Assembly (NCBI RefSeq): GCF_030269485.1
Contig: NZ_BSTL01000021.1
Location: 118,771 to 182,770 of the forward strand
Length of the DNA: 64,000 bases
Direction: 5' to 3'
Origin: Actinoplanes sp. NBRC 103695
GTDB taxonomy: Bacteria > Actinomycetota > Actinomycetes > Mycobacteriales > Micromonosporaceae
Below the pieces are notes generated by a model, which saw only the letters and a list, made by a program, of their open reading frames with translations, made no database searches and was not told where the DNA came from. A program made the translations under genes and the position numbers. Shown here one piece after another: positions 33,678 through 41,545 of this stretch. Numbering within the stretch: the stretch's first letter is position 1; every line of letters starts with the position of its first letter.

Positions 33678-34160
33678 TCAGGCTCCGCTCTTCCACCGCA
33701 CCGTGGTGAGGAGCGGAGTCTTCTCGATGGGCGGCAAGCCGTCATCGAGGTTGCGTAACCGTTGATAGATCTCGCGCATCTGGGCTGTGTCCGCGACATG
33801 CGCGGTACCTGCCGCCTTCTCCAGGACTGTCAACGTGCTCGCCAATCTGATCGATCCGATCGCGCTGCCGGTGGTTCGGCGCCGGTCCAGGCGACGGATC
33901 TCGCCTGTGGCTGTCTGTGCCCCGAGCCCGTCGTCGATCAGCACGATGACGTCGGCGCCTGCGTCCGCGGCCACGACCGCGTGGGCGATCACCATCGTCT
34001 CGCCCAGGTCCTTGGACTGCCTGAGGCGCTCGGCCATCGGTTGTCGCGTGATTCGGCCGACGACTCGGGCGAGCTCCGGCGTCAGTTCGTCGGGGAGGAT
34101 CTGGATCCAGGTAGGTACCAGCTTCTTCCAGACCGCGGCCGCGGGGCCCGGCGATCGGCG
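33678..34160 (-). pseudogene. N-terminally truncated PIN-domain (toxin-like) remnant
   Basis: From about 34160 to the stop at 33678 the minus strand reads as the back two thirds of a PIN-like nuclease: AVWKKLVPTWIQILPDEL, then DLGETMVIAHAVVA (the conserved acidic helix), ADVIVLIDDGLGAQTATGEI (the Asp-Asp strand) and GSIRLASTLTVLEKA. The usual first ~40 residues with the first catalytic Asp are missing, and the region is out of frame with the ImmA-like gene that runs into it. The two were probably separate genes joined by a deletion. Confidence 0.65.
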
Positions 34161-34605
34161 GTGACACCAGGAATCGTTGGACGACGGCCGAGAGGATGGC
34201 CGGCCCGACCTCTCGCACATCTGCGAGAAATGCCGTCAACCCGTCCAGCGGGAGCAACAGGTGCCGGGCGAAGGCATCGGCACGGCTCTCGACCGGCGAC
34301 CGGGTGCTCCAGTCGCAGGCGGTGTTGACCGTCCAGTCCTGGAACACGACGTGACCGAGCTCGTGGGCCAGCGTGCTTCGTTGCCGCATCGGGTTCCGGC
34401 TGCGTGCGACACCGATGAACACGGCACCGCGCTGCGGATCCCTCATCGTCAGACCGTGTTCGTCCGGGCCCACGTCGAGGACGGCGACGTCGACGTGGGC
34501 CGACTGCTCGATCAGAGCGACGAGGTCGCCCAGTGGCTGAAGACCCAGACGGTGCTCCTGCCGGAACCGCTCGGCTGCGGAGCGCCCCTCACCTTCGGCC
34601 TTCAT
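33742..34605 (-). CDS. ImmA/IrrE-like metallopeptidase with a frame-altered C-terminus
   Basis: ATG 34605 overlaps the XRE stop by 4 nt. The first ~150 residues are ImmA/IrrE-like: VFIGVARSRNP, zinc motif LAHELGHVVFQD (HExxH about 81-85) and ESRADAFARHLLLP with the third ligand. After VVQRFLVSPPIAG (about 34165) the frame turns into Arg/Pro-rich sequence that is an out-of-frame reading of the PIN remnant, down to the stop at 33742. The peptidase core may still fold. Such proteins usually cleave the XRE repressor encoded with them. Confidence 0.7.
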   Translation of the reverse strand: MKAEGEGRSAAERFRQEHRLGLQPLGDLVALIEQSAHVDVAVLDVGPDEHGLTMRDPQRGAVFIGVARSRNPMRQRSTLAHELGHVVFQDWTVNTACDWSTRSPVESRADAFARHLLLPLDGLTAFLADVREVGPAILSAVVQRFLVSPPIAGPRGRGLEEAGTYLDPDPPRRTDAGARPSRRPNHATTDGRAPQAVQGPGRDDGDRPRGRGRGRRRRRHRADRRRARGTDSHRRDPSPGPAPNHRQRDRIDQIGEHVDSPGEGGRYRACRGHSPDARDLSTVTQPR

Positions 34606-34934
34606 GCCGGAATGGCCTGCTCGTCCAGGTAGTCGTCCAGCTCGAGGAAGCGCAACAGGGCGTCGCGCATCTGATCCATGCCGGAGCCGTTGGTGGCCCG
34701 GGCCGCGCATTGGACCCGGTCAGCCACCGTGCTGGCCCCGGTGAGCTGGGCGACGGTGCAGCCGGTCGCCCAGGAGATCGCCACGATTTCGGGTAGCTTG
34801 GCCACCCTGTCGCCCGCGATGATCCGCGACAAGGTGGGTTGCGAGATGCCTGCCGCGTCGGCGAGCGCGCGCTGGCTGAGACCAGCCGCGACTCGAGCCT
34901 TCTCAATCAGCGCGCCAACGTTGCTGCTGCTCAT
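34602..34934 (-). CDS. XRE-family regulator paired with ImmA
   Basis: A 110-residue repressor: helix-turn-helix KARVAAGLSQRALADAAGIS then QPTLSRIIAGDRVAKLPEI; a short C-terminal acidic helix MRDALLRFLELDDYLDEQ. It precedes the ImmA-like gene with a 4-nt overlap, the usual XRE-ImmA order in mobile-element and stress switches. The start ATG 34934 has GCAGGGG upstream, and a large inverted repeat lies further up. Confidence 0.88.
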   Translation of the reverse strand: MSSSNVGALIEKARVAAGLSQRALADAAGISQPTLSRIIAGDRVAKLPEIVAISWATGCTVAQLTGASTVADRVQCAARATNGSGMDQMRDALLRFLELDDYLDEQAIPA

Positions 34935-34948
34935 GACCCCTGCCCCAT

Positions 34949-34981
34949 GACTGAATCATGATTCCTTCCGGTGATTCAGTC
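34949..34981 (-). promoter_or_regulatory. Inverted-repeat operator of the XRE-ImmA pair
   Basis: GACTGAATCA (34949-34958) and TGATTCAGTC (34972-34981) are perfect inverted arms, 13 nt apart. Within, GAATCATGATTC (34953-34964) is also a perfect palindrome, so three TGATTC half-sites are present. Position just upstream of the repressor gene indicates autoregulation. Confidence 0.65.
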
Positions 34982-35027
34982 TCCGCGATCCGGTACGACA
35001 GCGCCACGCCCCCGCACCGCGCCGGCC

Positions 35028-35126
35028 AGGTCGTGTCTCGTGGGTCAGCCAAGTGCGAGGCGAGGTCCAGAGTCAGGCGCGCTCCGGGCCGCGCCGCGGC
35101 CCTGGCTGATCCACGGGACACGACCT
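35028..35126. mobile_element. 99-bp inverted-repeat element (MITE-like)
   Basis: Terminal inverted repeats of 26 bp: AGGTCGTGTCTCGTGGGTCA... at 35028-35053 and its complement at 35101-35126 (23 of 26 match), around a 47-bp G/C-rich core with no gene. The right end forms the stop codon of marR (TAG, complement of 35125-35127). It could be a miniature transposable element or IS remnant; I see no clear target duplication. Confidence 0.5.
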
Positions 35127-35595
35127 AGGCGTCCAGGGCCTCGGTCACGATCGCGCAGGCCTCGACGGTGTGCACCGGGCCGGCGCCGGCCGCCTTGGTG
35201 AGCAGGGTGCGGAAGGCTGCTCGCTCCTGGGGGTCGAGGTTGGCCAGGGCCGCCTCCTCCGCCTCGGCGACCTGGCCGCAGAGGGCCGCGACGGCGGCCG
35301 TGCCGGCGGCGGTGGCGACGATGCGGCGCTGGCGGCGGTCGTCCGGGTTGGGGCGGCGCTCGACCAGGCCGGCCTCGACCAGGTCGTCGATCAGGTAGGT
35401 CATCATCGTGCGGTCGATGCCGAGCCTGGCGGCGAGGGCGGCCTGGCTGGGCGGCTGACCCTGGAGGACCTCGCAGAGCGTCTGGTAGCCGCGGGCGCCG
35501 TGCGGGAAGTCCACGAGCTTCGGGCCGACCATCCCCGAGTACGACCGCAGCAGAACCCCGAGGGCGGCCCCGAAGTCGTCTGTCGCGTTGCTCAC
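35125..35595 (-). CDS. MarR-family regulator
   Basis: A 156-residue winged-helix regulator: QTLCEVLQGQPPSQAALAAR then LGIDRTMMTYLIDDLVEAGL and wing VERRPNPDDRRQRRIVATAAG. GTG 35595 is preceded by TAGGAT 6 nt away, a leaderless start. Divergent from the LLM/FAD oxidase operon with an operator-like repeat in between; likely its repressor. Confidence 0.92.
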   Translation of the reverse strand: MSNATDDFGAALGVLLRSYSGMVGPKLVDFPHGARGYQTLCEVLQGQPPSQAALAARLGIDRTMMTYLIDDLVEAGLVERRPNPDDRRQRRIVATAAGTAAVAALCGQVAEAEEAALANLDPQERAAFRTLLTKAAGAGPVHTVEACAIVTEALDA

Positions 35596-35601
35596 CGGAC
35601 C

Positions 35602-35640
35602 ATCCTATCTGTTGGACAGATCGTCTTCTCGCAATACTAT
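35602..35640. promoter_or_regulatory. Divergent marR/oxidase promoters with MarR operator
   Basis: Inverted repeat ATCTGT-TGG-ACAGAT (35607-35621). Rightward promoter: TTGGAC (35612-35617), 17 nt, TACTAT (35635-35640); its -35 lies in the repeat. Leftward -10 TAGGAT is 35607-35602. A repressor on the repeat would block both. Confidence 0.75.
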
Positions 35641-35678
35641 CTAGGGAGACGACGATCGAACACCCACCGGAGGATCGG

Positions 35679-37421
35679 ATGGCCGACGAAGAGGGCATCG
35701 CGCTGGACCTGGCCCTGGCCCGGTCCGACCCCGAGGGGTTCGCCGCCCTCGCCCGCCACGCCGAGTCCCGTGACCTGGATTACGTCGTCCTGAGCGAGGA
35801 CGTGCTGAGCGGGGACGACGAAGGGCTCGACCCCTGGACGACGGCCGCGTGGCTGGCCGGGCGGACCGAGAAGATCGGCCTGGCGGCTGACATCGACGCG
35901 GACATCCCCGCCATGGCCGACAAGGCCCGGGAGACATTCGACCTCCTGGCCGGCGCCCGGCTGATCCGGCACGTCGGGCGGCAGGTTCAGCCCGTGACGA
36001 CCGCCGGCGAGATCGACCGGCTGGCCGACGCGGTCGCCGACCGGCCGAAACCAGCCCGGTCGGCGGCCGCGCGGGCACAGCGGCGCGACGGCGTCGACTA
36101 CGACGGCATCCCGGCCTCACTGGCGGACGTGGCGATCGAGCCGGGCGACCAGGGCTACCGCGCCCGCCGGGCGACCTACATGCGCGGCGGCTCACCGGGG
36201 CTCGTGCTGCGGCCGCGCACCCCGGCCGAGATCGCCGACGCGCTCGCGTTCGCGCGCCGGCACCGGCATCTGCCGCTCGGTGTGCGCAGCGCCGGGCACG
36301 GCGTCAGCGGCCGCTCCACCAACGACGGCGGCCTGGTCATCGACGTCGGCGCCCTGAACGGCGTCGAGGTCCTCGACGAGGCCACCCGGCGGGTGCGGGT
36401 CGGCCCGGGTGCCACCTGGAAGCAGGTCGCGGCGGTCCTGGACGAGCACGACTGGGCGATCAGCTCCGGCGACTACGGCGGCGTCGGGGTGGGCGGACTG
36501 GCCACCGCGGGCGGCATCGGGCTGCTCTCCCGCGAGCACGGCCTGACCATCGACCGCCTCCGCGCCGTCGAGCTCGTCCTCGCCGACGGCACACCCGTCC
36601 GTGCGTCTCTCGAGGAAAACCAAGATCTTTTCTGGGGTGTACGCGGCGCCGGCGCGAACCTCGGCATCGCCACCGCGTTCGAGTTCGAGGCGAGCGAGGT
36701 GCACGAGGTCGGCTGGGCCCAGCTCGCCCTGCTCACCCCGGACATCGAGGACGCCCTGCGGCGCTTCGGCAAGGTCGCCGCCGAGGCGCCCCGGGACACC
36801 ACGGTCTTCTTCCTCACCGGCTCGCCCCGCCAGGGACAGTCGGTCGTGCAGCTCTACGGCATGGTCGACTCGGCCGACCCGGAGGTGGTCGTCGAGCGGC
36901 TCACCCCGTTCGCCTCGGTCGGCATGCTCGCCCAGCAGGAGGTCGTGCTCACCCGGTACGCCGCGGTGATGGGCTCGGCGTCCGACGTGGGCCCGACCGG
37001 GCACCACGGTTCCGGCGAGCCGGTGTTCCGGTCGGCGTTCCTGCCGGAGCTCACCGACGACTTCGCGCGCGACGCCGCCGCTCTGCTGCGTACCGGTCAG
37101 ATCTATTTCTTCCAGCTCCGGCACATGGGCGGGGCGATCGCCGACGTCGCACCGGAGGCGACCGCGTTCGCGCACCGTACGCCCGCTTTCTCGGTCGCGG
37201 CGATGGGCGGTGACCGCGACGGGCTGAACGCGGCGTGGGACCGCCTGGCCCGGCATTTCGACGGGCTCTATCTCAGCTTCGAGACCGACCAGCGGCCGGA
37301 ACGCCTGCGCGACGCGTTCCCGCCCGCGACACTCGCCCGGCTGCGGGAGCTCAAGCGCCGGTACGACCCCACGCTGCTGTTCCGCGACAACTTCCCGATC
37401 ACCTTGGAGGATCCGTCATGA
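35679..37421 (+). CDS. Fusion of an LLM-like fragment and a FAD-linked (BBE-type) oxidase
   Basis: 580 residues, GGAGG 4 nt before the ATG. Residues 1 to about 110 resemble part of a luciferase-like monooxygenase (ALARHAESRDLDYVVLSEDV; ETFDLLAGARLIRHVG). From about 150 the protein is a PCMH-type FAD oxidase: LVLRPRTPAEIADALAFARR, FAD-His in LGVRSAGHGVSGRS, then GDYGGVGVGGLATAGGIGLL, and C-terminal BBE-type end (RYDPTLLFRDNFPI, in place of the usual YDPxNxF). The Cys used for bicovalent FAD in berberine-bridge enzymes (CPTVGxGG) is absent, so FAD is bound by the His alone or non-covalently. It overlaps a stand-alone LLM gene by 4 nt. Confidence 0.85.
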   Translation: MADEEGIALDLALARSDPEGFAALARHAESRDLDYVVLSEDVLSGDDEGLDPWTTAAWLAGRTEKIGLAADIDADIPAMADKARETFDLLAGARLIRHVGRQVQPVTTAGEIDRLADAVADRPKPARSAAARAQRRDGVDYDGIPASLADVAIEPGDQGYRARRATYMRGGSPGLVLRPRTPAEIADALAFARRHRHLPLGVRSAGHGVSGRSTNDGGLVIDVGALNGVEVLDEATRRVRVGPGATWKQVAAVLDEHDWAISSGDYGGVGVGGLATAGGIGLLSREHGLTIDRLRAVELVLADGTPVRASLEENQDLFWGVRGAGANLGIATAFEFEASEVHEVGWAQLALLTPDIEDALRRFGKVAAEAPRDTTVFFLTGSPRQGQSVVQLYGMVDSADPEVVVERLTPFASVGMLAQQEVVLTRYAAVMGSASDVGPTGHHGSGEPVFRSAFLPELTDDFARDAAALLRTGQIYFFQLRHMGGAIADVAPEATAFAHRTPAFSVAAMGGDRDGLNAAWDRLARHFDGLYLSFETDQRPERLRDAFPPATLARLRELKRRYDPTLLFRDNFPITLEDPS

Positions 37422-38287
37422 CCGATTACGGGCACGACCTGCTGTTCGGCACGTTCGTGACGCCCACCGCGCAGAACCCGCGACAGGCCGTCGACCTGGC
37501 GGTCACCGCCGACCGGGCCGGCATCGACCTGGTCACCTTCCAGGACCACCCCTACCAGCCGTCCTTTCTGGACACCTGGACGCTGATGTCGTACGCCGCC
37601 GCGCGGACCGAACGCGTCCGGTTCACCGGCAACGTGCTCAACCTGCCGCTGCGGCCACCGGCGCAGCTGGCCCGGGCGGCCGCGTCGCTGGACATCCTCA
37701 GCGGCGGCCGGTTCGAGCTGGGCATCGGCGCGGGCGGATTCTACGAGCCGATCGCCGCGATGGGTGGGCCCCAGCTCACCGCGGGCAAGGCGATCGAGGC
37801 GCTGACCGAGGCGATCCCGATCATCCGCGACCTGTGGGACACCGACGCCCGCGGCCGGGTGCAGCACGAGGGCACGCACTACACGGTCGTCGGCGCGAAG
37901 CGGGGCCCGAAGCCGGCCCACGACATCGGCATCTGGATCGGCGCGTACAAGCCGAAGATGCTCGCCCTGACCGGCGCGCAGGGCGACGGCTGGCTGCCGT
38001 CGATGGACTACCTGCCGGACGGCCCCGCGTCGCTGCCCGACATGAACGCCCGCATCGACGACGGCGCGGAGTCGGCGGGCCGCTCCCCCGCCGCCGTCCG
38101 CCGCCTGATGAACTTCATGCGCGCCGACAAGTCGCCGGAGTATCTCGCCGACCTGGCCCTCACGCACGGGATCAGCGGCTTCATCTTCGGCGGCGACGAC
38201 CACGCCATGACCGAGCGGCTGGCCGCCGAGGTGGCTCCCGAGGTCCGCGACCTGGTCAAGCGGGAGCGCGGGGCCGGCCGGGATTGA
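37418..38287 (+). CDS. LLM-class flavin/F420-dependent oxidoreductase
   Basis: 289 residues, ATG 37418 with TTGGAGG upstream. TIM-barrel landmarks: VTFQDHPYQPSFLDTWTLMS, RFTGNVLNLPLRPPAQLARA, SGGRFELGIGAGGFYEPI, IRDLWDTD and IWIGAYKPKMLAL. A coupled partner of the preceding oxidase; the two may carry out sequential oxidations of one substrate. The stop codon lies in the first unit of a 27-bp tandem repeat. Confidence 0.88.
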   Translation: MTDYGHDLLFGTFVTPTAQNPRQAVDLAVTADRAGIDLVTFQDHPYQPSFLDTWTLMSYAAARTERVRFTGNVLNLPLRPPAQLARAAASLDILSGGRFELGIGAGGFYEPIAAMGGPQLTAGKAIEALTEAIPIIRDLWDTDARGRVQHEGTHYTVVGAKRGPKPAHDIGIWIGAYKPKMLALTGAQGDGWLPSMDYLPDGPASLPDMNARIDDGAESAGRSPAAVRRLMNFMRADKSPEYLADLALTHGISGFIFGGDDHAMTERLAAEVAPEVRDLVKRERGAGRD

Positions 38288-38358
38288 CGGCAGCGCGGGG
38301 CCGGCCGGGATTGACGGCAGCGCGGGGCCGGCCGGGATTGACGGCAGCGCGGGGCCGG
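38266..38358 (+). repeat. 27-bp tandem repeat (3.4 copies) over the LLM stop codon
   Basis: Units begin at 38266, 38293, 38320 and 38347 (partial), each starting GCGCGGGGCCGGCCGGGATT then GACGGCA. The LLM gene's stop TGA (38285-38287) is in the first unit. Copies are identical, so the array is recent. Confidence 0.92.
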
Positions 38359-38414
38359 GGTCCGCTGGGGAACCAGCCGTGCCCGTCGCGTACGCCCACC
38401 TGACCGGCTTCGCC

Positions 38415-39500
38415 TCACGGCCGTGTGCGGACCTGCTCGGCGATCGCGTGGCCGAGCTCGGCCGTCGTGCCCTTGCCGTGCAGGTCGGGCGTCAGCGGCG
38501 CGTCCGACGGCCCGTACGCCAGGACGTCCTCGATCGCGCCGAGCAGATGCGCCGCCGCGTCGGGATGGCCGAGGTGCTCGAGCATCATCGAGCCGCACCA
38601 GATCTGGCCGACCGGGTTGGCGATGCCCCGCCCGGCGATGTCCGGGGCGGAACCGTGCACCGGCTCGAAGAGGCTGGGGTGGTCGCGTTGCGGGTTGATG
38701 TTCGCGCTCGGGGCGATGCCCAGCGTGCCGGTGCAGGCCGGGCCGAGGTCGGAGAGGATGTCGCCGAACAGGTTGCTGGCCACGACCACATCGAACTGCT
38801 CGGGGTGCAGCACGAACTGTGCGACCAGCGCGTCGATGTGGAACTTGTCCTGGCGTACGTCCGGGTACGCGGAAGACATCGCCGCCACGCGCTCGTCCCA
38901 GTAGGGCATGGTGATGCTGATGCCGTTGCTCTTCGTGGCCGACGTCAGGTGCCGCGCCGGGCGCCGGGAAGCCTGCTCGAACGCGAACCGCAACACCCGG
39001 TCGACGCCGATCCGGGTCATCACCGTCTCCTGCAGCACGGTCTCGCGCTCGGTGCCCTCGAAGATGCGACCGCCCACACTGGAGTACTCGCCCTCGGTGT
39101 TCTCGCGCACGACGACGAAGTCGATGTCACCGGGTTCGCGGCCGGCCAGCGGGCTCCGCACGCCCGGCATGAGGCGGCAGGGGCGCAGGTTCACGTACTG
39201 GTCGAAGGTCCGCCGGAACTGCAGCAGACTTCCCCACAAGGACACATGATCGGGTACGACCTCCGGCCGGCCGACCGCCCCGAAGAAGATCGCGTCGTAT
39301 CGCCGCAGCGTCTCCTCCCAGTCGGCGGGCAGCATCGTGCCGTGCCGCTGCCAGTAGTCCGCGCTGGCGAAGTCGAAGCTGTCGAACTCCAGCCGCAGAT
39401 CGAAGCGGCTCGCGGTGGCCTCCAGTGCCTCCAGCCCGGCCGGGACGACCTCGGTGCCGATGCCGTCGCCGGGGATGACCGCGATCCGATGTGTGGTCAC
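38415..39500 (-). CDS. ttuC: Tartrate/D-malate dehydrogenase (decarboxylating, TtuC-like)
   Basis: A 361-residue isocitrate/isopropylmalate-dehydrogenase-fold enzyme. Landmarks: IAVIPGDGIGTEVVPAGLEA; YWQRHGTMLPADWEETL; YDAIFFGAVGRPEVVPDHVS; the Arg-rich substrate loop RRTFDQYVNLRPCRLMPGV; VVRENTEGEYSSVGG with catalytic Tyr; and DKFHIDALVAQFV with Lys; NLFGDILSD with Asp. The DYWQ..HG and VPDHVSLWG signatures are those of tartrate dehydrogenases (NAD+, Mn2+), which also act on D-malate. It is translated with the GntR gene (4-nt overlap). Confidence 0.88.
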   Translation of the reverse strand: MTTHRIAVIPGDGIGTEVVPAGLEALEATASRFDLRLEFDSFDFASADYWQRHGTMLPADWEETLRRYDAIFFGAVGRPEVVPDHVSLWGSLLQFRRTFDQYVNLRPCRLMPGVRSPLAGREPGDIDFVVVRENTEGEYSSVGGRIFEGTERETVLQETVMTRIGVDRVLRFAFEQASRRPARHLTSATKSNGISITMPYWDERVAAMSSAYPDVRQDKFHIDALVAQFVLHPEQFDVVVASNLFGDILSDLGPACTGTLGIAPSANINPQRDHPSLFEPVHGSAPDIAGRGIANPVGQIWCGSMMLEHLGHPDAAAHLLGAIEDVLAYGPSDAPLTPDLHGKGTTAELGHAIAEQVRTRP

Positions 39501-40192
39501 AGGGTCTCCTTCACCGAAGGCCGCGATGCGCGCAGGGCGTCCAGCCCGCCCCGCACATCCTCCAGCGCGATCCGCTCGGCCGCCACCGAGTCGCGCGCCC
39601 GCAGCGCCCGCACCAGCGCCCGGTGGCTGGTGTAGCGCTCCAGGCCGAAGGTCTCGTCCTCGGCCACCCGGCGCATCAGCAACTCGCGCCGGGCCGGGCG
39701 GGAGAACACCCGGCTCTGGTCGAGCATCCGGACCAGCATCGGGTTGTGCGCGCAGGCATCCACGGTGTCGTTGAACTCCTGCATCGTGTCGAGGAGCGCG
39801 ACGAGGTGCCGGTCCTGCTTCTTCTCCTTGAGCAGGATCAGCAGGTCGTCGGCGCGGTCCAGGATGTCGTCGAGGGCGTCGAGCTGCGCGGCGGTGGCGT
39901 GCCGGGCGGCGAACCGGGCGACCAGGCCACGCAGGCCGACCTCCACCTCGGCGAGGTCGTCGATGGCGGCGTCGCGGATCGCGGCGACCAGCACGGTCCG
40001 CGGGCCGATCCGCTCGATCAGTCCGTCGAGCTCCAGCCGGCGCAGTGCCTCGCGGACCGGGGTCTGGCTGATCGCGAGCCGCTCGGCCATGCCGCGCTCG
40101 GTCACCTTGTCCCCGCCGGCGAGTTCGCCGGTGGCGATCGAGCTGCGGATCTGCCGGTACGCCTGATCGGCGAGCGTCTCAGAAGCAGGCAT
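39497..40192 (-). CDS. GntR/FadR-family regulator of the hydroxy-acid cluster
   Basis: 231 residues from ATG 40192: winged helix (LADQAYRQIRSSIATGEL, TERGMAERLAISQTPVREAL, RRLELDGLIERIG) and an all-helical FCD ligand domain with acidic/His metal-site residues. FCD regulators sense carboxylic acids. TAGCAT lies 7 nt upstream of this ATG (leaderless); ATGs at 40201 and 40225 are less likely. It precedes the dehydrogenase and faces the transporter operon; probably controls both. Confidence 0.9.
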   Translation of the reverse strand: MPASETLADQAYRQIRSSIATGELAGGDKVTERGMAERLAISQTPVREALRRLELDGLIERIGPRTVLVAAIRDAAIDDLAEVEVGLRGLVARFAARHATAAQLDALDDILDRADDLLILLKEKKQDRHLVALLDTMQEFNDTVDACAHNPMLVRMLDQSRVFSRPARRELLMRRVAEDETFGLERYTSHRALVRALRARDSVAAERIALEDVRGGLDALRASRPSVKETL

Positions 40193-40199
40193 GACAGCC

Positions 40200-40257
40200 A
40201 TGCTATCGCATCTCAAAGGATGCAACTGTTGACCTTTTTGCTACAGCAAATTAACGT
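40200..40257. promoter_or_regulatory. Divergent promoters and GntR operators
   Basis: Two inverted repeats: GCATC-TCAAAG-GATGC (40208-40223) at the gntR promoter, and TTTGCT-AC-AGCAAA (40237-40250) inside the spacer of the transporter promoter TTGACC (40229-40234)-17 nt-TAACGT (40252-40257). GntR binding at the second would block the transporter promoter. Confidence 0.7.
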
Positions 40258-40283
40258 GACGCGGGACACAGCGAGGAGGCCGG

Positions 40284-41531
40284 ATGTCCCACCGGAAGAT
40301 CGTGTTCTTCATCGCCCTGGCGCTCTTCGCCCAGGAGTCGACCTGGAACTTCTACGACAACCAGGTCCCCGTCCTGCTGCGCGAGCACATCGGCAGCGCG
40401 GCGCTCGTCGGTGCCCTGATGGGCATGGACAACCTGCTCGGGATCTTCATCCAGCCCTGGATCGGCAACCGCTCGGACAACACCCGGACCCGCTGGGGCC
40501 GGCGCATCCCCTACCTCGCCGTCGGCATGCCGCTGGCCGCGGTGATCTTCGCGTTCCTGCCCTGGACCACGTCGCTGGCGATGCTGATCGGGGTGATGTT
40601 CTGCTACGCGATCACCGCCAACACCATGCGGCCGCTGGCCGAGTCGCTGGTGCCGGACTTCGTCTCCCCCGAGCGGCGCAGCCGGGCCAACGCCGCGGTG
40701 AAGATCGCGACCGCGCTGACCATCATCGTCGCGTCGCTGATCAGCCTGCTCGTGGTCGACGACCACCCGCGGGCCGCGTTCCTGATCCCGTCGGTGATCA
40801 TGCTGGCCGCCACGGCCGTGCTGCTCGCCAACGTGCGCGACAGCTCCTCGCGCGGCTACCAGGCGGCGGTGGCCGAGGAAGCCGCCGCCGCTCCCGGCGA
40901 GGAGCGGATGGGATTCCGGCGCGTCGTCGCCGAGTTGATCACCGACCAGGACCGCCGCCGGGTTCTTCTGCTCCTGACCGTCCTGCTTTTCGGCGGGGCC
41001 TGGTTCGCCTCGCGCTCCTTGGTCACTCCCTACGGCATGGAGGCGCTGGGCCTCACGCGCGGCGAGGCGGGCGGGTTGACCCTGCCCAGCGGCATCGCCT
41101 ACGTGCTGGCCGCGTGGCCGGCCGCCCTGCTGGCCGAACGCTTCGGACGGCTGCGCACGATCGCCGCCGGCATGACCGTGTTCGCCGCGGCGCTGGCCGT
41201 GGGCTCGATGGTGCAGACCGCTACCGCGACGGTCGTCGTATTCTGCGTCGCGTCGGTCGGTGCGGCCGCCTTCACCATCAACGCCGCCGTGGCGCTGTGG
41301 AACCTGGCGCCGTCGAGCCGGGTGCTCGGCACCTACACCGGCCTGTTCGCGGTCACCTGGTACCTCGGCGGCTTCGGCGGTCCGGCACTGATCGGCGCGG
41401 TGGTCGACCTGACCGGCTGGGACTGGATGCTGCTGGAGATCGCGGTCCTCGCCCTGCTCGCGGTCGGGGTCATCCTCCAGCTCGACCGCCTGCACCGCGC
41501 CCGCAAGACGGAACAGGCCCTGACCCTCTGA
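40284..41531 (+). CDS. MFS transporter, probable carboxylate/hydroxy-acid carrier
   Basis: A 415-residue, 12-helix major-facilitator protein. The loop between helices 2 and 3 reads GNRSDNTRTRWGRRIPYL, the RxGRR-type MFS signature also seen in GPH-like carriers, and RPLAESLVPDFVSPERRSRA is the second half-motif. RBS GAGGAGG precedes the ATG. First gene of a five-gene operon with the hydroxy-acid enzymes; it presumably imports their substrate. Confidence 0.85.
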   Translation: MSHRKIVFFIALALFAQESTWNFYDNQVPVLLREHIGSAALVGALMGMDNLLGIFIQPWIGNRSDNTRTRWGRRIPYLAVGMPLAAVIFAFLPWTTSLAMLIGVMFCYAITANTMRPLAESLVPDFVSPERRSRANAAVKIATALTIIVASLISLLVVDDHPRAAFLIPSVIMLAATAVLLANVRDSSSRGYQAAVAEEAAAAPGEERMGFRRVVAELITDQDRRRVLLLLTVLLFGGAWFASRSLVTPYGMEALGLTRGEAGGLTLPSGIAYVLAAWPAALLAERFGRLRTIAAGMTVFAAALAVGSMVQTATATVVVFCVASVGAAAFTINAAVALWNLAPSSRVLGTYTGLFAVTWYLGGFGGPALIGAVVDLTGWDWMLLEIAVLALLAVGVILQLDRLHRARKTEQALTL

Positions 41532-41545
41532 CACGGACGAGAGCG

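Noticed and set aside
33678..34981. Functional toxin-antitoxin system
   Set aside because: The PIN part lacks its first acidic residue and is out of frame, so no active toxin is expected.
38415..39500. Leucine-pathway isopropylmalate dehydrogenase (leuB)
   Set aside because: The DYWQ..HG and VPDHVSLWG signatures and the neighbouring genes fit tartrate/malate dehydrogenase, and no other leu genes are nearby.
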